The notes beneath the pieces are model-generated. The model did no database searches. It saw nothing but the letters and a program-made list of their open reading frames with translations, and had not been told where the DNA came from. The position numbers and the translations under genes were made by a program. A stretch of DNA of 64,000 nucleotides, taken from the NCBI GenBank assembly GCA_942492065.1, contig CALODV010000013.1, positions 62,001-126,000 on the forward strand, given 5' to 3'. Of this stretch, positions 49,023-60,080 are shown one piece after another; within the stretch, counting starts at the first letter, position 1, and each line of letters begins with the position of its first letter. Source of the stretch: G963665815 sp942492065. GTDB taxonomy: Bacteria > Cloacimonadota > Cloacimonadia > Cloacimonadales > JAIOQZ01.

Positions 49023-49979
49023 ATGTTAAAATTCGTAAAAAACCTTAAACAAAAACTTGCACGTACAAAAAACAATTTCATAGGCAAGATTGCCGAAACA
49101 ATAAAACTGAGAGGAAAAGTCGACGAAGAACTGATGGAAGAACTTGAAGAAATTCTTATCCAGGCAGACGTTGGAATCGACCTCAGTATAGATATTATAG
49201 ATAAGCTCAGAGAAGAAGTAAGATTTCACAAGATCACTGATGTAGAAGAAGTAAGAATAAAGCTGCAAAACATAATGAGCGAGCAGTTCCTGTCTGATAC
49301 TAAAGCACAGGAAGAGTCCGGAGACACTAGTCTTTCAATTGCTGAAATAGAAAATACATCAATCAGACCTTTCATCATGCTGTTTGTTGGAGTTAACGGT
49401 GTAGGTAAAACCACTTCAATTGGAAAACTGGCTCAGAGATTCAGAAAATCAGGAAAGTCAGTAATGCTTGTTGCAGGAGACACATTCCGTGCTGCAGCCA
49501 TTGAACAGCTTGATATCTGGGCAAACAGAGCCGGGGTTGATATAGTCAAACAGGAACAAGGTTCTGATCCTTCCTCAGTAGTTTATGACAGTCTTGTTTC
49601 TGCTAAACACAAAAATACAGATATAGTTTTGATAGATACTGCCGGTAGACAACACAATAAAGTCAATCTGATGAATGAACTGAATAAAATTCGAAGAACC
49701 ATCAAGAAAGTTGTACCTGAAGGACCACACGAAGTATTTCTGGTGATTGATGCTACAACCGGTCAGAATGCTGTAACACAAGCTGAGATGTTCGACAAGG
49801 CTGCCGACCTGACAGGTCTGGTGCTGACTAAGTTGGATGGCACTGCTAAAGGTGGAATTGTCATGAGTATACAGCATAAATTCAGTATACCGGTAAAGCT
49901 TATCGGTGTTGGAGAACAAATAGATGACTTGAGAGATTTTGATCCTCAGGAATTCGTAGAAGCTTTCTTTAAAGAATGA
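49023..49979 (+). CDS. ftsY: Signal recognition particle receptor FtsY
   Basis: This GTPase docks the SRP-ribosome complex to the membrane for co-translational insertion. It has an N domain, then G1 GVNGVGKTTSIGKLA, G3 DTAGR, and G4 TKLDGTAKGG. 318 residues is typical of FtsY without a long acidic A domain. Its stop lies next to the addB-like start. Confidence 0.96.
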   Translation: MLKFVKNLKQKLARTKNNFIGKIAETIKLRGKVDEELMEELEEILIQADVGIDLSIDIIDKLREEVRFHKITDVEEVRIKLQNIMSEQFLSDTKAQEESGDTSLSIAEIENTSIRPFIMLFVGVNGVGKTTSIGKLAQRFRKSGKSVMLVAGDTFRAAAIEQLDIWANRAGVDIVKQEQGSDPSSVVYDSLVSAKHKNTDIVLIDTAGRQHNKVNLMNELNKIRRTIKKVVPEGPHEVFLVIDATTGQNAVTQAEMFDKAADLTGLVLTKLDGTAKGGIVMSIQHKFSIPVKLIGVGEQIDDLRDFDPQEFVEAFFKE

Positions 49980-49980
49980 G

Positions 49981-52731
49981 ATGATTACCACTAAAACAGT
50001 AACATTAAACGAAAATATTATACAGTATGTTCTGGATTCAGTAAATCCTGAGCATACTGTTTTTGTATTACCTACATTCAAAAATAAATCCGATGCAATG
50101 TTGAGATTCTTGGACAAGTGGAATTTTACCAACACAGTTTTTTACTCTTTCGAAGAATTTAAATCACTTTTCTTTAAGTCGGATTTTCCGGTTATATCCT
50201 CAGATAAAAGAAAGCTGCTGTTGTACTCTGTGATGGATGACCAACTCAAATCTGAGCTCAGAATTACAGATTATTTCTCAGCAATAAGTTTTATGGATAA
50301 TTTTTTCGATTTCTGGGAAGAAATATTTGATGAATGTGTAGATCCTAATACTTTACTGGATACTCTGCAAAAAGAATCAGGAGCATTGCTTCTCGAAGAG
50401 CAAAAAGATTTTTACAAATTTGTTTTGGAACTGCTTAACAAGTACGATAAGAAGCTGACAGCAAATAAGCTCACAGATAAAATCTTCCTGATCAATAAAG
50501 ATAGAATTTCCATACCAGCAGAACTGGACTTGATAGAGCGATTTGTGTTTGTGAATCAATACTATTTTTCCAACCTCGAAGAGAGCTTACTCAAAACACT
50601 GCAGGAGCAGAATAAATCCTGCCTTAAATTTAATCAATACACTAAAAGAGCTGATCATTCTGATGAGGAAGAAATAACCTTTGAAGAGCAGACTGATTTA
50701 AGACTGAAAAACATTGAGATCATTGAAGTACCTGATAATTATTCCATGTATCTGGAATTCCTGCAACATTATGAGCTCAATACCAAGACTATCGTCCTGA
50801 ATAACTCTACAGCAAAAGATGAGATAGCTGTTATCCTGGCAGATAAATACAAAATGCAGGGAAGTGAAAACAGCCTGGTTAATTTGTTTGAGTTCTTAAC
50901 AAACCTGACAGCACTTACTGAAAATGCAAAAATTGAGAGTTCAGGAGCAATATTCTTTTCATTAGAAGATCTCAGAGCTTTTTTCTCAATCGATTACAAT
51001 CATAAATATTCAAAACATAAAGCATCCAGTTATCATTATATTATTTCTGATAAACTAACACTTCTTCAGATAAAGAAATCGTATCTAAGTATCAGTTTTG
51101 AAAAACTCTCCTGTGTGTTCAAATCTAATAAAGAAGTAACCAACATCTTAAATATATACAAAAATCTTATAAACATGCTTCTCACAGAGAATCTGTCACT
51201 TATAGAATTTATAACATATCTGTTCGAGCATTTTGATTTCTGCCTTGATAAGAATAACTGCCAAAGCTTCTGGAAATCTTACTATGATCTGGACAGTGCT
51301 TATAAACATGAATTCCCGGTGGACATCAATCATGTATTTACCACCAACACCTGCCTGAATCATCTCAAACTCTTTATGGATATTTATAAAACAGCGAGTA
51401 CTATAAACAATGCTGCGGAATCCATAGAATTCACAGCACTGAACAATACCAGAAACATTTTCCCAGAAACTCCTGTGATTGTTCTTCATGCAGAAGAAAG
51501 AATTCTGCCTTCCAGCCCCAAAAAACAATTCCTCTTTAATGATAGTCAACGCAAAACCCTTGGACTTAAAACCTATGAGCATATACGTTCCAGAGAAAAA
51601 TACTATTTCTTCAGGCTAATTGCTAATGCTGAATCGGCTGTTATCATCTCCATAAACAATATTGAAAAAGATATATCAGTAAGCAGTTTTGTTGAAAACT
51701 TGAAGTGCCAACTGGAAACAAATAACAATATTAATTACAGTTTTACAAAAAAAGACAGCTTCGCTCAAAGATTTCATGAAGCTTTAGAAATGGTAACAGG
51801 TGAGTCTTCATTTAACAATGAAGAAGCTACAGGGCTCATCCTCCCATTTGAAAAAGACGTATTTTTAAAAGACCGACAAATCAGGATATCTCCATCATCA
51901 TATAAAATACTCATTGATAACCCGATAGATTATTATTTCAGAAATATACTAAGACTAACTCCATTAGAGTGGAAACCGGAGAACATTATTACCCCCCTTG
52001 TCTTTGGTATAATCTTCCATGAAATCATGAACTGCATCTTTGCTGAAATCAGAAAGAACAATAGATTCCGTAATAATACTCTTTTCAATAAAAATGAACT
52101 CAGCTCACTGATTGATAATGCAGTCGATGAAATTTTCTCACCGGGACACAATTCTGAACTGATATATCAAATCCCGGGTAATATGTCTCTTGATTTTTAC
52201 AAAACCCACGTAATTCCCTTTATTACAGACAGTGTCCGTGTCTTCATCAACTCTCTCAAAGAGCTGATTAAAATTTCCCCTGATAACCAGCCTGAGATAT
52301 TCATTGAAGGCGAGTTTGCTCCTGAGATTGAGAAGAAAGGGATTGAGCTTGTAAACACCCCAGAATACAAGGTGATTCTAAGAGGAAGAGCGGATCTGAT
52401 ACTTTACTCAAAATATTATAATTCATACTATATAATTGATTTTAAAAGTGCTGAGCAGAAATCAATATATAACAAAGACTACATTAAACAACTGGAGTTT
52501 TACAAATTTCTGTATTTCTTCAGAGATGGCAGGTTCAGGTTCTCTGGTAAAATTTACAGAATGCTTATGTTTCTGATGGATCATTCTCAAATTGTTAATG
52601 ACGGCGAAGAAACAGATATTCAGGAAAAAGTCCGCGATTTCTTCGATGACTTATTTACTAAGGAGAATCTCACTCCTCCGGAAAGCAAATCGAAAATAAA
52701 AGATGATTTCAAAGAATTGTACAGGATATGA
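49981..52731 (+). CDS. addB: AddB-like nuclease subunit of a recombination repair complex
   Basis: This 916-residue protein pairs with AddA in double-strand break end resection. The C-terminal PD-(D/E)XK nuclease domain has FGIIFHEIMNCIF and the catalytic GRADLILYSKYYNSYYIIDFKS with QLEFYKFLYFF. No Walker A is visible in the N-terminal half, so the helicase part is likely inactive, as in many AddB proteins; no AddB-type iron-sulfur cysteine cluster is obvious. It starts one base after the ftsY stop. Confidence 0.8.
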   Translation: MITTKTVTLNENIIQYVLDSVNPEHTVFVLPTFKNKSDAMLRFLDKWNFTNTVFYSFEEFKSLFFKSDFPVISSDKRKLLLYSVMDDQLKSELRITDYFSAISFMDNFFDFWEEIFDECVDPNTLLDTLQKESGALLLEEQKDFYKFVLELLNKYDKKLTANKLTDKIFLINKDRISIPAELDLIERFVFVNQYYFSNLEESLLKTLQEQNKSCLKFNQYTKRADHSDEEEITFEEQTDLRLKNIEIIEVPDNYSMYLEFLQHYELNTKTIVLNNSTAKDEIAVILADKYKMQGSENSLVNLFEFLTNLTALTENAKIESSGAIFFSLEDLRAFFSIDYNHKYSKHKASSYHYIISDKLTLLQIKKSYLSISFEKLSCVFKSNKEVTNILNIYKNLINMLLTENLSLIEFITYLFEHFDFCLDKNNCQSFWKSYYDLDSAYKHEFPVDINHVFTTNTCLNHLKLFMDIYKTASTINNAAESIEFTALNNTRNIFPETPVIVLHAEERILPSSPKKQFLFNDSQRKTLGLKTYEHIRSREKYYFFRLIANAESAVIISINNIEKDISVSSFVENLKCQLETNNNINYSFTKKDSFAQRFHEALEMVTGESSFNNEEATGLILPFEKDVFLKDRQIRISPSSYKILIDNPIDYYFRNILRLTPLEWKPENIITPLVFGIIFHEIMNCIFAEIRKNNRFRNNTLFNKNELSSLIDNAVDEIFSPGHNSELIYQIPGNMSLDFYKTHVIPFITDSVRVFINSLKELIKISPDNQPEIFIEGEFAPEIEKKGIELVNTPEYKVILRGRADLILYSKYYNSYYIIDFKSAEQKSIYNKDYIKQLEFYKFLYFFRDGRFRFSGKIYRMLMFLMDHSQIVNDGEETDIQEKVRDFFDDLFTKENLTPPESKSKIKDDFKELYRI

Positions 52732-52738
52732 CAGACTC

Positions 52739-55700
52739 ATGAAAAATAATATTAAGGCAAAAATAATATCTGCAAGTGCCGGAACAGGTAAAACATTCAG
52801 ATTATCCATAGAATACATTGAAACCTTGCTTAAACAGCCAGAGCCAAGAAATCCTGAATTCTACAAAGAAATTGTTGTACTGACCTTTACTAAAAAAGCT
52901 ACAGCAGAAATTGCTGAAAGAATTGTCAGTCACCTGAAAAACATTATTGAAGATCCAAATGGGAAAGGTTATGATATTATAGCCCAACTGGGAAAACTCA
53001 GACAGGCTGATTTCGATTTTCTGAAACAGATTTACCTGAATATAATATCCAATAAACATAACTTCCGAATACAGACAATAGACTCATTCTTCGGCACTCT
53101 CTTTCAGAGTATTGTAACCCCGGCATTTCATATTGATGATTATGAAATTGTCCATGAGCAGAAACCGGAGATATACGCTTTATTACTGGAACAGATAATT
53201 AATGAAGACAGTTTTCATTTTTTAGTTAAAAAATACCTGCATAAAGGTAAAGAAATTACAATGTACGAATCCCTGATCAAGGGACTTCTTGCCAATCGTT
53301 GGATCATTGAAAATACTGACACTGATATTTTCGGTGACACTGATCACCTTAAAGGATTTGTTAAGGAAGCTTTAAAAACATACAGAAACAATTTCATCAA
53401 GCAATTACAATTAATTATTGAATCTGAAAATGTTAAACTCCAAGATGTTTTCATGTCCACATTCCCTTTTAAGTCAGTATTAGAACATAATGGTATTAAC
53501 AAAGAGAATCTGGGAGAATTACTTCCCGGGTTTATGACCGATATTGAACTTAAACATAATTGCGCAAAGCTGAATCCTGAGAAAATTTTCAAGAAGAAGA
53601 TTCGAACTAGTTTCGATCAGGAGAACAAGCTTATTTATGATTTCCTGCTCTCGGCAGTTCTGTTCGATGTCTTTATTGATCAACGTATCCTGGTAGATAC
53701 AGGTTTAAAGGTTTTCCAATATTATGATGAAATTGTCCGCACAATAAAATCCTTCACACATGACGATATACTGTATTATACTCTATCTGTAATGCAAGCC
53801 AATAATTCCTTGATCAACAGGGACAACTTTGTGACGAATCAATTCTATGAGCTGCTTTCTCATAGAATCAGTTTCCTTTTGATTGATGAGTTTCAGGACA
53901 CAAATGTCAATCAGTGGAACCTTATAAGACCTGTAATCAGTGAACTTATCAGCGGATCGGGAATCAAAGACTACTCCGGTTTTGTTATTGTGGGTGACGA
54001 AAAGCAGGCCATTTACGGTTGGCGTGGTGGAGAAAGCAAACTACTCAGTGCCATAGAAAAGATGTTCCCGGAAAGTGAAAACATGATTATCACAGAGCAG
54101 CTCTCCACTAGTTACAGATCCTCCGCTGCAGTTATAGACTATGTTAACATGCTGTTTTCTGCTGATACCGGTTTATCTGCTTATATGAAAAAGGCATGTA
54201 TAGAATGGGATTATCCTCAGGTCAATTATCTCGATAGTGCTCAACTCGGTTATCTCAAAGTAAAATTTGAGAGCTATGCTAAAGGACAGAAAGATTTTCT
54301 ATTCCAGAGATTTGCCGCATTCTTCCATTCATACTGGGAGAATAATGCTTTTATCAGAGAAGGCAGGACAGCAATCATCGCGAGAAAAAACAGTGATCTT
54401 GCAGAAATTGCCATGCTGCTGGGAAATTATGATATCCCCTTCCAGATCAGCAGTTCCCAATCTATAATAAATCACCAGGCAGTTAAACAGATTACTAATG
54501 TTATAAAATATCTGGCTTTCAGCAATTTTACCGATCTGCTAGTCGTGCTGAGATCGAACGCAGTTAATATGGATTCATCGGCATTTTACAGATATTGTGA
54601 ATTATTCCGATCTAAAGCAGTCAATTCTGATTCTCAACTAGACTTCACTTTGCAGATAAATTGCCTTAGAGAGATGGATCTCAATTATACTAATCTGATT
54701 GCAGATTTTTTCTATCATTTAAAAAAAGAAAGCAGCCTTTCAGTAAAAGTTAGCCGTATTGTAGATTTCTTTGGATTAAACCAGAAGTACACATCGGATA
54801 ATGATGCAAGAGCATTAATTAAGTTTATAAATGCAGTCAGAGTATATGAAGCTGCAAATCCGCACTACTCTATGCAGAAATTTCTGTCTTATATATATGA
54901 CAATGAGGATGAGACAGAGTTCAAACAGGAGTCCACCGAACAGAAATCAGGTGTAACCTTACTAACAATACATAAATCAAAAGGTCTCGAATATGACAGC
55001 GTTTTCCTTTTAACACAGTTTTCAGGAAGCAATCCTCAGGCAAACAGTTTGAATTTTAACTACTGGTATAAATATAATGAAGATTTTTCAGAGATGCAAA
55101 ACCAGCTTCTTTTCCTGAATCTGCATGGTTCAACAATCAGGAGTGCCGAACGTAACAATAGAGATGGTTCAATAATAAACAGAGTTTCAGAGCTGAATAT
55201 TCATCAAAGAAGTAAAGAGCTGATTGCAGAGATTAATTCTCTTTATGTTGGGCTGACAAGAGCTAAAACATGCTTGTTTCACTACATATACACTCTGGCA
55301 AAAGATCGTAATAGTATTAAAGTTTCAAAATCAGAAGACTATCAGTTCAAGCACTATCTGAGCGTAATATACAAACTCCTATCCGAGTCAGATAATTATG
55401 ATGAAGAAGGTTTTGAATATACTACCGGTATTATTCCTGAATCTGACTTTGAAAGCAGTCTCCCTGTAGATAAGAAAAAGCCAGAACTGAAAGAGTTTTC
55501 ACAATACTTCAATCTGGGAATACAATCTAAAACCAAAACATTCACCGACAGCAACACTGCCGATATTTATAGTGTAAAGCAAATTGTGGAACGCAAGGCA
55601 GATGTGATAGGGAGTCTTGCCCATGACTATCTTTCCTGTATAAAATATAACTCTGAGGATGAACAAAAATCAGCCGAGTCACTGGTTCTTAAAATCTATG

Positions 55701-56026
55701 GAAATGTTTTCAGCTTACAGGATTTAAGAAGCTTATTCGATCAAGTACAAAAGTGGATTAAAAACAACGAAGAGTACTTTTCCCAAGTCTGGGACAAAAT
55801 ATTCAATGAACAGACCATTTTTGATAAATCAGGAAAAGAGTTCAGAATAGACAGACTTATGATCAACTCAGCAGAGAAGACAATACTTATTCTGGATTAC
55901 AAGACTGGTGGTATCAGCGAAATCAACCAGTTAAATAACTATTCAGAGATTATTTCCTCCTATGATTATGTAAAAGATGATTTCAAAATAGAAACAAGAT
56001 ATATTAAAATAAACATTTGTTTGTGA
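52739..56026 (+). CDS. addA: AddA-like UvrD-family helicase-nuclease
   Basis: Superfamily 1A helicase with C-terminal nuclease, acting with AddB. Seen are ASAGTGKTF (motif I), TLTKKA-like region, LLIDEFQDTN (motif II), VGDEKQAIYGWRGGE (motif III), LLTIHKSKGLEYDSV (V), YVGLTRAK (VI) and the nuclease motif LDYKTG near the C-terminus. The ATG at 52739 is preferred over a start 36 nt upstream inside addB. About 1095 residues is normal. Confidence 0.88.
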   Translation: MKNNIKAKIISASAGTGKTFRLSIEYIETLLKQPEPRNPEFYKEIVVLTFTKKATAEIAERIVSHLKNIIEDPNGKGYDIIAQLGKLRQADFDFLKQIYLNIISNKHNFRIQTIDSFFGTLFQSIVTPAFHIDDYEIVHEQKPEIYALLLEQIINEDSFHFLVKKYLHKGKEITMYESLIKGLLANRWIIENTDTDIFGDTDHLKGFVKEALKTYRNNFIKQLQLIIESENVKLQDVFMSTFPFKSVLEHNGINKENLGELLPGFMTDIELKHNCAKLNPEKIFKKKIRTSFDQENKLIYDFLLSAVLFDVFIDQRILVDTGLKVFQYYDEIVRTIKSFTHDDILYYTLSVMQANNSLINRDNFVTNQFYELLSHRISFLLIDEFQDTNVNQWNLIRPVISELISGSGIKDYSGFVIVGDEKQAIYGWRGGESKLLSAIEKMFPESENMIITEQLSTSYRSSAAVIDYVNMLFSADTGLSAYMKKACIEWDYPQVNYLDSAQLGYLKVKFESYAKGQKDFLFQRFAAFFHSYWENNAFIREGRTAIIARKNSDLAEIAMLLGNYDIPFQISSSQSIINHQAVKQITNVIKYLAFSNFTDLLVVLRSNAVNMDSSAFYRYCELFRSKAVNSDSQLDFTLQINCLREMDLNYTNLIADFFYHLKKESSLSVKVSRIVDFFGLNQKYTSDNDARALIKFINAVRVYEAANPHYSMQKFLSYIYDNEDETEFKQESTEQKSGVTLLTIHKSKGLEYDSVFLLTQFSGSNPQANSLNFNYWYKYNEDFSEMQNQLLFLNLHGSTIRSAERNNRDGSIINRVSELNIHQRSKELIAEINSLYVGLTRAKTCLFHYIYTLAKDRNSIKVSKSEDYQFKHYLSVIYKLLSESDNYDEEGFEYTTGIIPESDFESSLPVDKKKPELKEFSQYFNLGIQSKTKTFTDSNTADIYSVKQIVERKADVIGSLAHDYLSCIKYNSEDEQKSAESLVLKIYGNVFSLQDLRSLFDQVQKWIKNNEEYFSQVWDKIFNEQTIFDKSGKEFRIDRLMINSAEKTILILDYKTGGISEINQLNNYSEIISSYDYVKDDFKIETRYIKINICL

Positions 56027-56278
56027 AAAGTAAATTATCCTAATTGCAGGCATCACTCTGAGACATACTCTAAGACTGTAGACAATATATTGACACCATA
56101 TATATTATGTATGGAATTTTATTTTCTGTCTACCATTACGAATATACCACTATGTCATTCTTCGGCAAATATTTCGTCATCTAACAAAAATATTGACTTT
56201 TTTATGACAGTGACTACTCTTTTCATGTGCATTGAGTATAAAAAATTTACACCCTGTCAAATATTTAAGGAGGATTAC
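56027..56278. other. Region upstream of the first surface-protein gene
   Basis: No gene is supported here. A TTGACT at 56193-56198 and AT-rich sequence could be a promoter, but the spacing to a -10 is poor. AAGGAGG sits just before the ATG at 56279. Confidence 0.4.
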
Positions 56279-59200
56279 ATGAGGCAGAGACTAGTTTTAC
56301 TCTTCATTATTTTATTATCATTTTCTTATATGTATGGGCAAACTTCAGTTTTGTCCAACGAGGCAAAAAATGTCAGAGCATCTTTAACGACCGATATCAT
56401 AGTGGGTAATGATCATACCAGAATTCACGAAAGAATACCATCCTGCCCAACAGCACCTGTACCGGCAGACATGGCATCCGGAGTATTGGAGGCAGGATCA
56501 ATCAGTTGGGATGCAGCTCAGGGAGCTACAGGTTACATGATTTCTCTGGGTACAGACAATCCCCCTACAAACATAGCTAACAGAGTTGATGTTGGAACAG
56601 CATTGACATATACATATGCCGGACTTCCCTATGATACTACATTTTACTGGAAAGTTATTCCTTATGAAGCCAATGGAGATGAAGCCGACTGTACTGTATG
56701 GCAGTTCCATACCAGAACAGAATTTGCTGTTACTACATTCCCTAATACAGAAACATTTGATAACGGATCACTGCCTAACTTATGGGTAGATGACCCCACA
56801 AATGCTGATCCCTGGTCTATAGCAGCCTCAACTCCATCTGTTGATACAGGGCCACAAAATGGTGACCACACTTCAGGTTCCGGTAATTTTATTTACACAG
56901 AGGCTTCCGGAAATTATAATCAGACATTTAAACTTAAAACTGTCAGATATGATGTAGCGGGACTTACATCTCCGCAATTCGTATTCTTCTATAATATGTA
57001 TGGAAGTTCAATGGGAAGTTTAAGCGTAAATATTTATCAGCCGGAATCAGGAACCCAGTTCATGGGTGTTATTCCGACAATATCCGGTAATCAGGGTGAT
57101 ACATGGTTCTCTCAGACCATCGACCTTCTGCCATATAACACCGAACCATTCATTGTTGAATTTGTAGGTATAACAGGTGCAGATTTCCACAGTGATATAT
57201 GTATTGATGATGTAAGTGTTTATGACAATACAACTCCACCCGGATGTGTTAATGGTTTAATGCCTGTTGACCAGGCAGCAGAAGTCCTGGAGCAAGGTGA
57301 GTTAAGCTGGGGAGGTACAATTGGAGCTACAGGTTATTACCTCAGCTTTGGTACAGACAATCCGCCTACTAACATTCTTGATAATGCAGATAGAGCTGAC
57401 AGTGCATTCTACAACTATACAGGACTGACTTACAGTACTACATATTACTGGCAGGTTACGCCATACAATGCTAATGGTGTAGCCACTAACTGCCCTGTCT
57501 GGAGTTTTACAGTTCGCGGCAGTCCAACAATTACAGCCTATCCTTACACTGCAGATTTTGATTCTGGAACGATACCTACATGGTGGGTTCAAAGTCAAAA
57601 TGATGATATGGACTGGACAATCAATTCAGGTTCAACCAGTTCCACTAATACAGGTCCTTCTTTAGACCATACTTCCGGGGCAGGATTCTATATGTACACT
57701 GAAGCCTCAGGATACAATAACTCAACAGCTGTCATTGACACAAGACCATTTGATTTCTCGAACAATGGTTATCCTGTTCTTGAATTCTGGTACCATATGT
57801 ATGGTGCCGATATGGGAACACTATACATTGATATTTACAACCATGGAACGTCGAGCTGGACTAATGATTTCTTCTCAATAAATGGAGATCAGGGAAATCA
57901 ATGGCTTGAACAACAAGTTGACCTTACAGTATTTTCAGGGCAAATAGTTACTGTCAGATTCCGTGGTGAAACGGGGAATACCTACTACAGCGACATCGCG
58001 GTTGATGATGTCAGCATGCTGAATCTGATTCCTCCTGATAACGACCTTGCCGCACTGTTTGTATCCGGAAATGAGACACCGAGAGCAGGTATAACCTACA
58101 GTTACACTGTTACTGTAAGGAATATTGGGTTTAATGATCAGTCTACTTACGATGTGAAACTTTTCGAAGGAGCTACAGAGCTCTCATCAGTACCGGGAGT
58201 ACCTATTACCCAGGGGCAGAATGTTGATTTTTCTCTGAACTGGACCCCTGCAGTCGAGGGTTATACAGATTTGTACGCCAAGGTTGTACTCACCGGAGAT
58301 GAATCACCCCTGAATGACACAACCGAACCACTGCGAGTTAATGTCCAGCCGTCACAAACAGGAATTGCCGGTACTGTTACCGATGTATTTGGCGATCCTT
58401 TGGATAACGTTCAAATTCTGGTGCAAGAACTTCAAACTGTGGTTTACACAGATGCTGCCGGACACTATGAGTTCCTGGCAATGTCTCCCGACACCTATAC
58501 AGTTATTGCTTCACTGAATAACTACACCACTCAGACTATTGGTGGAGTACAAGTAGTTCAGGATCAGACTACGATTGTTGATATTATGATGGGACAGGGA
58601 GGCATACTTACCGGATACGTAAGAGATACGTTCGACAACCCTGTTTCTGAAGCAGAAGTTACTCTTAGTGATAGCTCTGCAGCCATTACTAACGCTAACG
58701 GATTCTATATTTTTGTAAACCTCCCAACTGCGACAGTTAGTCTGACTGCCCGGAAAGAGGGTTATGAATCACATACAATCGATAATATCAACGTAGTATT
58801 CGGACAATCCATCGATGTTGATTTCAACATTCTCGAATTTGGCAGAATACATTTAGATGTATCATCCAACACGGGCAATAATAGTGGCGCTATTGCTGTC
58901 ATGACAGATACATCTGACAATACTGAATACACTGCAATCTCAGATGCCAATGGGGCTATTGACCTGAGCGGAATGTATCCGGGAACTTACAATCTCATTG
59001 TTACCAGACCTGATCATGATGAATACACCCAGGATGGAGTGCATATAGTCTCTGGAGACAACACAGCTATTACAATATCTCTAACAGAGTTTTTTACAGC
59101 TCCAACTAATATTCACTGGAACAACCAGGATAGACTTCTTGTCTGGCAATGTGGTGAAAGGTTATACAGCACCAGAGTAAATGGAAGCAACGCACTAATT

Positions 59201-59719
59201 GACGGTTCATCTTACAGTGATAAAGATTCTGATAATAGCGGGAAAGAGCGGGAACTCACAAACTTCCGCGTACAGGTTGATACTTTTGATCAAACTACTA
59301 CCGATACCTGTATAGTAATCACAGGATTAACTAATGGAGTACAATATCTGGCAACCATTACAGCTATTTATCAGACAGGTTCAGCTTCTGCAGGATATTA
59401 TATCAATTATGACACAGCTAACGATCCTGATGATGTTAATCTGTTAACAGAACTAAAAGGTAACTATCCTAACCCATTCAACCCGACAACACATATTGAC
59501 TTCTCACTTAAGAAAGCCGGTAAGGTAGAAATTGTTATATACAACATTACGGGTCAGAAAGTAAGAACTCTTGTTGATGGAGAACTGGAAGCAGATGACC
59601 ACAGTGTAGTCTGGAATGGTAAAGATGACAGAGGAAATCAGGTTTCAAGTGGAATATACTTCTACAGACTGCAAACCTCAGAAACCAGCCAAACCAGGAA
59701 AATGCTGATGCTTAAATAA
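56279..59719 (+). CDS. Secreted multidomain surface protein (MAM, CARDB, carboxypeptidase-regulatory, FlgD/T9SS-like C-terminal domain)
   Basis: This protein has about 1146 residues. Signal peptide (MRQRLVLLFIILLSFSYMYGQ), fibronectin-like segments, two MAM-like domains (each with a D-HTSG-(S/A)G-x(1-3)-Y-TEASG signature), a CARDB-like domain (YTVTVRNIGFNDQST), then three carboxypeptidase regulatory-like repeats (GTVTDVFGDPLDNVQI and others). The end is NYPNPFNPTTHIDFSL...GIYFYRLQT, a FlgD/T9SS type A-like sorting domain. It is secreted and probably cell-surface attached. The ATG follows GGAGG. A longer upstream frame is not supported. Confidence 0.88.
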   Translation: MRQRLVLLFIILLSFSYMYGQTSVLSNEAKNVRASLTTDIIVGNDHTRIHERIPSCPTAPVPADMASGVLEAGSISWDAAQGATGYMISLGTDNPPTNIANRVDVGTALTYTYAGLPYDTTFYWKVIPYEANGDEADCTVWQFHTRTEFAVTTFPNTETFDNGSLPNLWVDDPTNADPWSIAASTPSVDTGPQNGDHTSGSGNFIYTEASGNYNQTFKLKTVRYDVAGLTSPQFVFFYNMYGSSMGSLSVNIYQPESGTQFMGVIPTISGNQGDTWFSQTIDLLPYNTEPFIVEFVGITGADFHSDICIDDVSVYDNTTPPGCVNGLMPVDQAAEVLEQGELSWGGTIGATGYYLSFGTDNPPTNILDNADRADSAFYNYTGLTYSTTYYWQVTPYNANGVATNCPVWSFTVRGSPTITAYPYTADFDSGTIPTWWVQSQNDDMDWTINSGSTSSTNTGPSLDHTSGAGFYMYTEASGYNNSTAVIDTRPFDFSNNGYPVLEFWYHMYGADMGTLYIDIYNHGTSSWTNDFFSINGDQGNQWLEQQVDLTVFSGQIVTVRFRGETGNTYYSDIAVDDVSMLNLIPPDNDLAALFVSGNETPRAGITYSYTVTVRNIGFNDQSTYDVKLFEGATELSSVPGVPITQGQNVDFSLNWTPAVEGYTDLYAKVVLTGDESPLNDTTEPLRVNVQPSQTGIAGTVTDVFGDPLDNVQILVQELQTVVYTDAAGHYEFLAMSPDTYTVIASLNNYTTQTIGGVQVVQDQTTIVDIMMGQGGILTGYVRDTFDNPVSEAEVTLSDSSAAITNANGFYIFVNLPTATVSLTARKEGYESHTIDNINVVFGQSIDVDFNILEFGRIHLDVSSNTGNNSGAIAVMTDTSDNTEYTAISDANGAIDLSGMYPGTYNLIVTRPDHDEYTQDGVHIVSGDNTAITISLTEFFTAPTNIHWNNQDRLLVWQCGERLYSTRVNGSNALIDGSSYSDKDSDNSGKERELTNFRVQVDTFDQTTTDTCIVITGLTNGVQYLATITAIYQTGSASAGYYINYDTANDPDDVNLLTELKGNYPNPFNPTTHIDFSLKKAGKVEIVIYNITGQKVRTLVDGELEADDHSVVWNGKDDRGNQVSSGIYFYRLQTSETSQTRKMLMLK

Positions 59720-59786
59720 AGCAGATTTCTCAGATCTCCCAAATGGTCTTCAGACCTTTGGATGATATAACAACATAAAACTTTAG

Positions 59787-59815
59787 CCAGCCTTCTCCAT
59801 GAGGGCTGGTTTTTA
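59787..59815 (+). terminator. Rho-independent terminator between the two surface-protein genes
   Basis: CCAGCC (59787-59792), 11-nt loop, GGCTGG (59804-59809), then TTTTT. Confidence 0.85.
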
Positions 59816-59994
59816 GTTCATAAATCAAGAGTAGAAACAGATTTGAAGAAGTAAATTCAGTAGTAGAATGAATAGTATTCGAAATATCTAAACTAAATCT
59901 TTATATTAATATCATTTAATTAAATCCTGATATGCAGCAGTATTTTACGTGTTTTTTTTGAACACAGAAATTTTTAAAGGATCAAGAAAAAGAT

Positions 59995-60023
59995 TTGACT
60001 TATTTAGGGAGTTCACAATAATT
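59995..60023 (+). promoter_or_regulatory. Candidate promoter of the second surface-protein gene
   Basis: TTGACT (59995-60000), 17-bp spacer, ATAATT (60018-60023), about 60 bp before the ATG at 60081, which follows AAGGAGA. The remaining sequence from 59816 to 59994 has no gene. Confidence 0.5.
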
Positions 60024-60080
60024 ATCAGATACGTTTTGTAGATCAAATGTCTACACTATCAAATACTTAAGGAGAACTAC

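Noticed and set aside
56090..56278. Longer start for the first surface protein
   Set aside because: The upstream in-frame residues precede a clear Shine-Dalgarno and signal peptide; the ATG at 56279 is the natural start.
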